In this document: positions 35,218 through 43,138 of the stretch, in pieces
Layout of the letters: the number at the start of each line of letters is the position of its first letter
How positions within the stretch are numbered: position 1 is the first letter of the stretch
Source of the DNA: Mucilaginibacter terrae
Lineage (GTDB): Bacteria > Bacteroidota > Bacteroidia > Sphingobacteriales > Sphingobacteriaceae
Direction of reading: 5' to 3'
Assembly: GCF_031951985.1 (NCBI RefSeq)
Contig: NZ_JAVLVU010000001.1
Coordinates: 4,960,001-5,024,000 of the forward strand
DNA: 64,000 bases
Notes under the pieces: model-generated
Told to the model about the DNA's origin: nothing
Seen by the model: only the letters and a program-made list of their open reading frames with translations
Database searches by the model: none
Translations under genes and position numbers: made by a program

Positions 35218-36560
35218 TGAAAAAAGCGTTTCGCAATTTTTATAAAAACCTGTTTTTGCAAAGCAGGCTGTTTGCCGGCTTAGGCATAGCCGCTGCCTTG
35301 TATTTAATTTCGTTTTTTTTGCCATGGCTAAGCATCGTGCCAACCTTGTTTTTTTGTACGCTGTTGCTGCTGTTTTTTGCCGATGTATGGATAATATACC
35401 GCATAGAGGGTATTAAAGCCTACCGCAAAGCGCCCGACAGGCTAAGTAACGGCGACGAAAATGATATTGATATTATTGCCGAAAGTTTGTACACGTTCAA
35501 CATAAAAGCGGGTATTATTGATGAAATACCGTTTCAGTTTCAAAAGCGTGATGTGTGGTATGATATAACATTGTTGCCACGCACGCCTGTAGAGTACCGT
35601 TACGGGCTGCGCCCAACCAAGCGTGGCGAATATGCATTTGGCAACCTCATGGTTTATGCCACATCGCCCATAGGACTTGTAAGCAGGCGGTATATTTTTG
35701 AGCAAACCACAACCCTGCCTGTATACCCGTCGTTTTTACAAATGCGTAAGTATGAGTTGATGGCTATATCAAACCGGCTTACCGAGGTGGGTATAAAACG
35801 CGTGCGACGTATTGGTAACAGTATGGAGTTTGAGCAGATCAAGAATTATGTGGTAGGGGATGATTACCGTACCATCAACTGGAAGGCCACCGCCCGTAAG
35901 GGTGATTTTATGGTAAACTCTTATATTGAAGAGCGCTCGCAGCATGTGTATTGTGTAATAGATAAATCGCGCGTAATGAAGATGCCTTTTGATGGGCTGA
36001 GTTTGCTTGATTATGCCATAAATGCCAGCCTGGTATTAAGCAGTGTGGCCTTGCGTAAAGAGGATAAAGCCGGACTGATCACCATATCTGATAAAAAAGG
36101 AGCAGTAATACCTGCCGATAATAGGCCAGGGCAGCTCAATAAAATTATGCAGGTGCTCTACCGCGAAAAAACACGCTATCTTGAAACGGATACAGACTTG
36201 CTGTACCACACCATACGCCAAACATTAAAGCAGCGTAGCCTGGTAGTATACTTTACCAATATTGAAAGTTTGCCGGCGTTAAAAAGGCAGTTGCCTTTCT
36301 TTAAAAAGATATCGATGTTTCATTTGCTTTTGGTGGTGATTTTTGAGAATACCGAACTTAAAACCATGAGCGAAAGTCCGGCATCAAACGTTGAGGACAT
36401 TTACACCAAAACCATTGCCGAAAAATTTGTGTACGAAAAGAAACTGATTGTAAAGGAACTGGCCGGCAATGGCATTCGCTCGATACTCACATCGCCGCAA
36501 AATTTAACGGTAGATGCCATAAACAGTTACTTTGAAATTAAAGCCGCACAAAAAATTTAA
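35217..36560 (+). CDS. DUF58 domain protein
   Basis: 447 residues from a GTG sharing one base with the moxR stop. Two helices at about 19-60 anchor it. The DUF58 signature YVVGDDYRTINWKATARKGD appears near residue 218, followed by a von Willebrand-like fold with CVIDKSRVM. It is the usual partner of MoxR. Its stop at 36560 abuts the stop of the convergent FUSC gene with no gap. Confidence 0.9.
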   Translation: MKKAFRNFYKNLFLQSRLFAGLGIAAALYLISFFLPWLSIVPTLFFCTLLLLFFADVWIIYRIEGIKAYRKAPDRLSNGDENDIDIIAESLYTFNIKAGIIDEIPFQFQKRDVWYDITLLPRTPVEYRYGLRPTKRGEYAFGNLMVYATSPIGLVSRRYIFEQTTTLPVYPSFLQMRKYELMAISNRLTEVGIKRVRRIGNSMEFEQIKNYVVGDDYRTINWKATARKGDFMVNSYIEERSQHVYCVIDKSRVMKMPFDGLSLLDYAINASLVLSSVALRKEDKAGLITISDKKGAVIPADNRPGQLNKIMQVLYREKTRYLETDTDLLYHTIRQTLKQRSLVVYFTNIESLPALKRQLPFFKKISMFHLLLVVIFENTELKTMSESPASNVEDIYTKTIAEKFVYEKKLIVKELAGNGIRSILTSPQNLTVDAINSYFEIKAAQKI

Positions 36561-38657
36561 TTATCTCTTTTCAAGCTCAGCATATAGATGCTTTAGCTCG
36601 GCAGTAATGTTTAAAATATTACGGAATTGAGTACCGGCTGGTTCTATTGAGGAGTCTTGGTTGTAAAGTGAATCAGGGGGTGGTTCATCAGTCGTTGAAA
36701 TACAGCTTTGTAAATTGTGTAGTGCCTCGGCGGTTAATGCCTGGTTTTGTACGTTATGCTGGCTGTTTGCATCATGTAAGATCAAAGATGCAACAGACCC
36801 ATACAACTGGTGGTTTAGCGCCTGAAAACGCTGTAAGCGCTCAATAGATACCTCGGCTTTGTGCGGCTCCTGCAACAGGCGCTGAAATGCGGCCGAAAAG
36901 TTAGCCAATTTGGTGTACACGTTTTTACGCAGTAGCTTGTAATCATTAAAAGCAGGTTGCTGCCCCGTAAGTTGCTCATATAAACTTTCCAGGTAAGCAT
37001 AGTTAGCCTTTAAAACCTCCTTAATATTATCCGATAAGCCATGCTTTTCCCACACCGGGAAAACGTAAGATGCTGCCAGGGCAATACCGCAGCCTATTAA
37101 TGTATCATACACCCGTTCGATAATAAAAACAGTTTGGCGGCCGCTGTAAATGTGCAGGGTAATCATTACCATAGGGGTAATAAACATTACACCCAGCACA
37201 AACCTGCTGCGGTAAAAGGTGTAAAAGCCCAATAAAAATACCAGTGATATAGCAATAAGCACCGTTGCACTTTGTATGGTAGCCAGCAAAAGTAAGCCTA
37301 CGCCCACACCTATTAGCGTACCTACAAGCCGCTGCTTGTTACGTGTTTTAGTGATGCTGTAAGCCGGTTTCATCACAATAATTACGGTTAGCATAATCCA
37401 GTAACTGTAATTACCCAAAGGCAAAATTTGCCCCAAACAATAACCAAACACACAGGCAATGGTTAGCCGTAACGAGAAGCGGAAAACGGGAGATTTAAGG
37501 CTGAAGTGACTTTTAAGCTGCGTAAAAGTTTGAGGCTGATAAGTTAAAAGACTTTCGTAGGTAAGTGCTTCATCCTCGGCAACAGGTAGCTGGTCTTCGC
37601 CGTAAAGCATGGTTTTAAGTTGCTGTATGCGCGAGTTTATATCGTCAATGTTTTGTTTAAGTCCGTGCAATAGCAAAGCATTGGCAGGGCTTTCTTTCTC
37701 TATAACGTAATTTAACCTACTCTCTAAATATTCAATTTCGTTAGTATGTAAATCGGGTTGGTTTTTGCGGTTAAGGTAAAAAGCATGGCTGGCTTGTTCC
37801 AGCTCAAGTGCCATAATTTCAACCAACCTGCTCACAATTTCAAGCGCACCCGTAAATCCAAACTCTTTACGGAAGTGTTGGTAATCAAAATGCACGGTGG
37901 TAATACGCTCATATAGATCAATAACCTGGGTGGCTATTTTAAGCAGCCGTTGCCCGTTTTTGTTATCAGGGTGCATGGCCAGCTTATCGCGCAGCAGTAA
38001 ATCGCGTACGGCTTCCTGTTTTTCGTTTACAAGCGTGTGCAGGGGTATAATGTTATGGTAGCAGTTTTCGAGCGGAATGTTATAATTATAAAATGATGTG
38101 CGGGCTTTCATGTATAAAGCCGTGGCATTCACACATTCGGCCACTGCCTGCCGTAACGAGCGGAAAGGCCATAACCAAACCTGTATCAGGCTTATTATAT
38201 AATAACAAATGCCCCCGGTGAGTAAATAGGCACTGAATTCAAAGCCGTTATGCGGTTTTAGCCCTATTATAAAAATACAAAGGGCAATAGCGGTAGTACC
38301 AATTATTGAAAAACGGTTACCCAGCGCACTAAGCATCGAAAAGCCCAGGCAAAATATAAACATCACTATGCCCATAAGCCAAGGATATGGCCAGCAAAAT
38401 GAGGTAACCAGTGCTGCAAAAAAGAAAAGGATAATGCTAACCAGTGAGCCTGTTTTTTTATCGTTAGATGTCCCGGAGGCTTCGGTTAGGCTGGCCAGTA
38501 AGGTACCCACACCCACGGTAACGGCTATCTGAGGTTTACCCAGGGCAAATAAAGTCCATACGGGCAATATAATGCTTATTGTGGTGCGGAGTGCATCGGT
38601 AAAAAACTCACTCGACAAAAAATAAGATATTTTTTTCTTAACGGCTAACCATTTCAT
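36561..38657 (-). CDS. FUSC/YccS-family membrane protein
   Basis: 698 residues. Two blocks of helices (about 20-165 and 400-510) flank a soluble middle, and a soluble C-terminus follows. WIMLTVIIVMKPAYSITKTR and RLVGTLIGVG are the FUSC signatures. Relatives include aromatic acid or fusaric acid efflux pumps and YccS. The substrate is unknown. A possible -7 box, TACTTTTG on the minus strand, lies at 38667-38674, 9 bp before the ATG. Confidence 0.88.
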   Translation of the reverse strand: MKWLAVKKKISYFLSSEFFTDALRTTISIILPVWTLFALGKPQIAVTVGVGTLLASLTEASGTSNDKKTGSLVSIILFFFAALVTSFCWPYPWLMGIVMFIFCLGFSMLSALGNRFSIIGTTAIALCIFIIGLKPHNGFEFSAYLLTGGICYYIISLIQVWLWPFRSLRQAVAECVNATALYMKARTSFYNYNIPLENCYHNIIPLHTLVNEKQEAVRDLLLRDKLAMHPDNKNGQRLLKIATQVIDLYERITTVHFDYQHFRKEFGFTGALEIVSRLVEIMALELEQASHAFYLNRKNQPDLHTNEIEYLESRLNYVIEKESPANALLLHGLKQNIDDINSRIQQLKTMLYGEDQLPVAEDEALTYESLLTYQPQTFTQLKSHFSLKSPVFRFSLRLTIACVFGYCLGQILPLGNYSYWIMLTVIIVMKPAYSITKTRNKQRLVGTLIGVGVGLLLLATIQSATVLIAISLVFLLGFYTFYRSRFVLGVMFITPMVMITLHIYSGRQTVFIIERVYDTLIGCGIALAASYVFPVWEKHGLSDNIKEVLKANYAYLESLYEQLTGQQPAFNDYKLLRKNVYTKLANFSAAFQRLLQEPHKAEVSIERLQRFQALNHQLYGSVASLILHDANSQHNVQNQALTAEALHNLQSCISTTDEPPPDSLYNQDSSIEPAGTQFRNILNITAELKHLYAELEKR

Positions 38658-38755
38658 TTAACACTGCAAAAGTACGCATTTGAATAAACACATTTTGCAG
38701 TTGAATAGAAATACAAAATATTTGCTGTGTTGCGGTGTAAAGTTATGTTAAAACC

Positions 38756-39121
38756 TTAAAGCTGCTCCCTGGTATTTGCTGCCAGCGGATTAGGATAGTT
38801 GTCGCTTTGGTCTTCGCCGGCATCATCCAGGCATTGAAAATCTTTCTCCACCAGTAAATAAAAATTAGGAGAGCGATTTTCAAAGCCAACCCTGTCGGTG
38901 CTCAGCCATTCGGTACGCATAGCCACGGGCATAAACAGGGTTATTTTATTGTTGTCAAAATTGGCCCAAAGCTCATCGGCTGCCGTTGTTTTTAAGGCGT
39001 ATATTAATTGCGTTGGGCCAAAATCGGTTATATCTTCCAAATATCCTTCGCTTCCAAAGCGTTCAACTTCTGAGCGGGTTAAGCGATAGCGCAATGAGTT
39101 TCCTTTAATGCGTATTTTCAT
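38756..39121 (-). CDS. Small conserved soluble protein coupled to cobA
   Basis: 121 residues, no signal or helix. Start MKIRIKGNSLRYRLTRSEVE and a centre rich in beta strands; I recall similar proteins under a recent DUF name (possibly DUF7009) but cannot confirm. It overlaps the stop of the uroporphyrinogen methyltransferase gene by 4 bp, so it is translationally coupled and may act with siroheme synthesis or nitrite reductase. It has two Cys-free acidic tails and no recognised catalytic motif. Confidence 0.75.
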   Translation of the reverse strand: MKIRIKGNSLRYRLTRSEVERFGSEGYLEDITDFGPTQLIYALKTTAADELWANFDNNKITLFMPVAMRTEWLSTDRVGFENRSPNFYLLVEKDFQCLDDAGEDQSDNYPNPLAANTREQL

Positions 39122-39873
39122 AACGATGAATTAAGATTAGCTACATGTCCTATAATAATAATGGAAGGGTAGGTGAGTTGATGTGCTTCAGCCAGGACGG
39201 GCATGTCCTCAATTGCCCCGCGTACTGATTTTTGCTGCGGCAGCGATGCATGCTGGATAATGGCAGCGGGAGTGTCGCCCCGGTTTTCTTTTATATAGGT
39301 ATCGGCAATAACGTGTAGCTGTTTCATGCCCATATATATAGCTACAGTGGCATTGCTTTGCATAGCCAATCGTAAATCGGCCGATAGGGTGCCGTCTTTC
39401 TTGGTTCCGGTTATCATCCATACGCCCTCGCTTATGGCGCGGTGGGTTAAAGGTATATCTTCAAAGCCCGAAGCCTGCATGCTCGTAATGCCTGGCACGT
39501 AGGATGTTTTAATGCCCTGGCTGCGTGCGTACATAATTTCTTCATAGCCCCGGCCAAAAATGAAAGGGTCGCCGCCCTTTAACCGTATTACCGAGCCGTA
39601 CTCATAAGCATACTTCTTGATCAGCTCATTAATCTCTTCTTGCGAGGCATATCGCTCATAGGGGCGTTTGCCCACGTATACCTTTAGGCACGATGGCTTG
39701 GTTAATTCGAGCAATTGTTGGTTGGCCAAATTGTCATATAGCACCACATTGGCCTTTTGTAACAGCTTATATCCCTTTAAGGTGATCAATTCCGGGTCGC
39801 CCGGGCCTGCTCCTAATACAATAAGCTCGGGTTGAGTAATTTTTATATCCTGAAAATGACTGTCTGGCGTCAT
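39118..39873 (-). CDS. cobA: Uroporphyrinogen-III C-methyltransferase
   Basis: 251 residues, the single-domain form. VLGAGPGDPELITLKGYKLL (SAM-binding start), VRLKGGDPFIFGRGYEE and YVPGITS are diagnostic. It methylates uroporphyrinogen III twice to make precorrin-2, the precursor of siroheme, which NirB needs. The gene is divergent from nirB across a 268-bp gap. The dehydrogenase/ferrochelatase steps are not encoded in the window. Confidence 0.93.
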   Translation of the reverse strand: MTPDSHFQDIKITQPELIVLGAGPGDPELITLKGYKLLQKANVVLYDNLANQQLLELTKPSCLKVYVGKRPYERYASQEEINELIKKYAYEYGSVIRLKGGDPFIFGRGYEEIMYARSQGIKTSYVPGITSMQASGFEDIPLTHRAISEGVWMITGTKKDGTLSADLRLAMQSNATVAIYMGMKQLHVIADTYIKENRGDTPAAIIQHASLPQQKSVRGAIEDMPVLAEAHQLTYPSIIIIGHVANLNSSL

Positions 39874-40117
39874 GTTTTTGGTATTAATTATATAATGGTA
39901 TAAAATTATGAAGTTTTTGCGTGATAAATGTGATTTATGAAATGAAAATTCGATAAAAAATGAATAAAAATGTGTTTTAATATTGTATAAATTATAAAAA
40001 TAACTAAAAATCGATAAATTTTATGGATGTAATATGATTTTTTTAAGTTGAATTGTTTATTATTGTTGAAATGATTGTGCTTTCGGTCGCAAATTGAAAG
40101 TAAAATCGAGTTTAATT

Positions 40118-40134
40118 GCTTTAACAAATTAAAA
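40118..40134 (+). promoter_or_regulatory. 17-nt shared leader element before nirB
   Basis: GCTTTAACAAATTAAAA is identical to 43112-43128 (before the porin gene); the two nitrate-locus copies agree over 21 nt (from 40114). It ends 7 bp before the nirB ATG. The remaining 39874-40117 is A/T-rich, with no promoter box of the consensus type that I could find. It may be a regulator site or a translation leader. Confidence 0.5.
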
Positions 40135-40141
40135 TAACCAT

Positions 40142-42628
40142 ATGAAACCCACCATTGTAGTGGTAGGAAATGGCATGGTAGGCTATAAGTTTTGCGAAAA
40201 ACTTGTAGCCAGGTCATCGGCTTACCAAGTTGTTGTATTTGGCGAAGAAACCCGCCGCGCTTACGACCGTGTACACCTAAGCGAATATTTTGCCGGTAAA
40301 ACTGCCGAAGATTTATCCATGTCTTCTGCATCGTGGTATGCGGATAACGACATCCAGCTTCACCTGGGCGATGCTGTTCAGGAGATCAACGTTCAGCAAA
40401 AAACAGTCCACACTCAAAGCGGTCTGGTAGTAAGATATGATTACCTCGTGCTGGCTACCGGTTCGGGAGCATTTGTACCCGATTTGCCTGGTGTAGAAAA
40501 GCAGGGCGTGTTTGTTTATCGTACCCTCGAAGATCTTGATCAAATAAAAGCTTACGCAACCAATGCAAAAAGCGGCGTAGTAATGGGCGGCGGTTTGTTG
40601 GGTTTAGAAGCTGCCAAGGCTTTAATAGATTTAGGCATCAAAGAAACTCACGTAATAGAATTTGCCCCACGCTTAATGCCCCGCCAAATTGATGCTGCCG
40701 GTAGCGCCATGTTGCAGGCTAAGTTAGGCCAGCTGGGCTTGCAAATTCATCTCAATAAAAGTACTTCAACCATTGAGGGCGAGGGGCACATAACCGGCCT
40801 GCGGTTTAATGATGACAGTTTGCTGGAAACCGATATGCTGGTTATATCGGCAGGTATTCGTCCGCGCGATGAGCTGGCCCGCTTAGCCGGACTGGAAGTA
40901 GGCACCCGCGGCGGCATTGTGGTAAACTCCCAAATGCAAACCAGCGACCCAAGCGTTTTTGCCATTGGCGAATGTGCACTGTATGATGGCATGATATACG
41001 GTTTAGTAGCTCCCGGTTACGAAATGGCCGAAGTAGTAGTAGCCCAACTTACCAGTGCCAATAAATTATTTAAAGGTTTTGACATGAGCACCAAGCTCAA
41101 GCTTATAGGGGTAGATGTAGCCAGCTATGGCGATGCCTTTATTAGCGAGCCTGCTTGCCGCACCATTGTGTTTGAAGATACGCACAAAGGTATCTACAAA
41201 CGCATTAACATTAGTAATGATGGCAAGTTGCTGCTGGGCGGTATTCTCATTGGCGAGGCGGAAGCCTACAATATGCTGCTGCAAACAGTAAATAATAAAA
41301 TAGCCCTGCCGCCTAACCCCGAAGACATGATACTGGGCACCCGTGGCGGCGAACAAGCCGAAGGTGCAGGCGTAATGGGTTTACCCGATGATGCCCTGAT
41401 ATGCTCATGCGAAGCCGTAAGCAAAGGCGATATATGTTGTTCGGTTAATGATGGTGCACTTAACCTCGATGCCGTAAAAAAATGCACCAAGGCTGGTACA
41501 GGTTGCGGTGGCTGTGTGCCGATGGTTAAAGACCTGATAGCCGGTACCATGAAAGCCAACGGACAGTACGTTAAAAACGTAATATGCGAGCATTTCCAAT
41601 ATTCACGTCAGGAATTGTTCGACCTCGTAAAAATTAACAAGCTTAAAAATTACGACATCATTCTCGATCATTACGGCAAAGGTGATGGTTGCGAGGTTTG
41701 TAAGCCGTTGGTTGCCAGTATACTATCAAGCCTGTGGAACGATTTGGTGGTTAAGCAAGACACCATTCAGGATAGCAACGACCGTTACCTGGCAAACATT
41801 CAAAAAGGCGGCACCTATTCGGTTGTACCACGTATACCGGGCGGCGAAATTACTCCGGAGAAGCTGATCGTTATTGGTCAGGTAGCTCAAAAATATGGCC
41901 TGTACACCAAAATTACCGGCGGTCAGCGTATTGATCTATTTGGCGCTCACGTGAGCGATTTGCCTAATATTTGGGAAGAATTTGTTAACGCCGGTTTCGA
42001 GAGCGGTCATGCTTATGGCAAATCGTTACGTACAGTAAAAAGCTGCGTAGGCAGCACCTGGTGCCGCTTTGGTTTGCACGATAGTGTATCGTTTGCTATT
42101 GAAATTGAGGAACGTTACAAAGGCGTTCGTTCTCCGCATAAATTAAAGGGGGGTGTTAGTGGTTGCATACGCGAGTGTGCCGAAGCCCAGGGCAAAGATT
42201 TTGGCATTATAGCCACCGAAAAAGGCTGGAATTTGTACGTATGTGGCAACGGCGGCTCCAAACCGCAGCATGCCCAGCTTTTGGCCGCTGATATCGACAG
42301 CAAGACCTTAATTCAATACCTCGACCGTTTCCTGATGTTCTACATTAAAACCGCCGATCCGCTTACCCGAACCGCAACCTGGCTAAATAAGCTCGATGGC
42401 GGCATGAGTTACCTTAAAAATGTAGTAGTGAACGATAGTTTGGGTATAGCTGCTCAATTGGAAGAAGAAATGCAGTTACTGGTAGATAGTTTCCACTGTG
42501 AGTGGAAGGAGGTTGTGAACAACCCGCAGTTGCGCAAACGTTTCTCTCACTTTGTAAACGCTCCAACCGAAAAAGACCCGAACGTGAAATTCGAGAGCAT
42601 GCGAGAGCAGGTAAAAGCCAGCTGGTAA
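40142..42628 (+). CDS. nirB: NAD(P)H nitrite reductase, large subunit
   Basis: 828 residues, full length. N-terminal FAD and NAD-binding domains (VVGNGMVGYKFCE; GVVMGGGLLGLEAAKAL), then a BFD-like [2Fe-2S] domain (ICSCEAVSKGD and CTKAGTGCGGC), then the siroheme-[4Fe-4S] domain with Cys635, Cys641, Cys675 and Cys679 in SCVGSTWC and GCIREC. It reduces nitrite to ammonia in the cytosol with NirD. It leads the plus-strand nitrate locus, 32 bp before nirD. Confidence 0.96.
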   Translation: MKPTIVVVGNGMVGYKFCEKLVARSSAYQVVVFGEETRRAYDRVHLSEYFAGKTAEDLSMSSASWYADNDIQLHLGDAVQEINVQQKTVHTQSGLVVRYDYLVLATGSGAFVPDLPGVEKQGVFVYRTLEDLDQIKAYATNAKSGVVMGGGLLGLEAAKALIDLGIKETHVIEFAPRLMPRQIDAAGSAMLQAKLGQLGLQIHLNKSTSTIEGEGHITGLRFNDDSLLETDMLVISAGIRPRDELARLAGLEVGTRGGIVVNSQMQTSDPSVFAIGECALYDGMIYGLVAPGYEMAEVVVAQLTSANKLFKGFDMSTKLKLIGVDVASYGDAFISEPACRTIVFEDTHKGIYKRINISNDGKLLLGGILIGEAEAYNMLLQTVNNKIALPPNPEDMILGTRGGEQAEGAGVMGLPDDALICSCEAVSKGDICCSVNDGALNLDAVKKCTKAGTGCGGCVPMVKDLIAGTMKANGQYVKNVICEHFQYSRQELFDLVKINKLKNYDIILDHYGKGDGCEVCKPLVASILSSLWNDLVVKQDTIQDSNDRYLANIQKGGTYSVVPRIPGGEITPEKLIVIGQVAQKYGLYTKITGGQRIDLFGAHVSDLPNIWEEFVNAGFESGHAYGKSLRTVKSCVGSTWCRFGLHDSVSFAIEIEERYKGVRSPHKLKGGVSGCIRECAEAQGKDFGIIATEKGWNLYVCGNGGSKPQHAQLLAADIDSKTLIQYLDRFLMFYIKTADPLTRTATWLNKLDGGMSYLKNVVVNDSLGIAAQLEEEMQLLVDSFHCEWKEVVNNPQLRKRFSHFVNAPTEKDPNVKFESMREQVKASW

Positions 42629-42660
42629 TCATCAAATCATCAACTTAAAAAACAAACACA

Positions 42661-43011
42661 ATGGAAGTATTAGCAGATATAGAGTGGGTGCTGGCCTGTT
42701 ATGCCGATGATGTGCCCGAAAATGGCGGCGCCTGTATGAAGCATGGCGATGAACAGATAGCCATTTATAATTTTAGTAGGCGGGGGGAGTGGTACGCTAC
42801 GCAAAATCTTTGTCCGCATAAACAGCAAATGGCCTTATCGCGCGGTATGATAGGCAGTGCAGGCGAAAGCTGCGAGCCAAAGGTGGCTTGTCCGTTTCAC
42901 AAAAAAACATTTTCCTTAATATCTGGCGAATGCCTTTCGGGGGATGATTATCAGATAAAAACTTATCCTGTAAAGGTAGTGGAGGGCAAGGTGTATGTGG
43001 GAATTGCTTAG
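42661..43011 (+). CDS. nirD: Nitrite reductase small subunit, Rieske type
   Basis: 116 residues. NLCPHKQQ and ACPFHKKTF supply the C-x-H and C-x2-H ligand pairs of a Rieske [2Fe-2S] cluster. The enterobacterial NirD has, as I recall, lost these ligands, so here the cluster is probably real. It assists NirB. The next gene is separated by 127 bp with its own regulatory-looking DNA. Confidence 0.92.
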   Translation: MEVLADIEWVLACYADDVPENGGACMKHGDEQIAIYNFSRRGEWYATQNLCPHKQQMALSRGMIGSAGESCEPKVACPFHKKTFSLISGECLSGDDYQIKTYPVKVVEGKVYVGIA

Positions 43012-43035
43012 TTACCAAGCTAAGAATTAATAATG

Positions 43036-43045
43036 CTTACGTAAG
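43036..43045. promoter_or_regulatory. Perfect palindrome downstream of nirD
   Basis: CTTACGTAAG is a perfect 10-bp palindrome with no spacer, 25 bp after the nirD stop. It could be a regulator site for the porin gene. No second copy was noticed. Confidence 0.3.
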
Positions 43046-43063
43046 AACAGTTCATAATAAAAA

Positions 43064-43095
43064 GCCCCGCCGGGAGGTCGCATTCCCGGACAGGG
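43064..43095 (+). other. G/C-rich hairpin between nirD and the porin gene
   Basis: CCGGGA (43070-43075) and TCCCGG (43084-43089) pair with an 8-nt loop; CCC/GGG outside extends it across an internal loop. There is no T-run after it, so it is not a standard terminator. It could protect or punctuate the transcript, or be part of a leader. Confidence 0.5.
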
Positions 43096-43111
43096 TAATT
43101 AGTTTTCAATT

Positions 43112-43128
43112 GCTTTAACAAATTAAAA
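43112..43128 (+). promoter_or_regulatory. 17-nt shared leader element before the porin gene
   Basis: Identical to the element before nirB and ends 10 bp before the ATG at 43139. The shared position at two starts of the nitrate locus suggests common control. Confidence 0.5.
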
Positions 43129-43138
43129 AACCGAACAA

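Noticed and set aside
39906..40331. 141-residue minus-strand frame in the cobA-nirB gap
   Set aside because: Half of it is antisense to nirB and the rest is A/T-rich leader with Phe/Ile/His bias.
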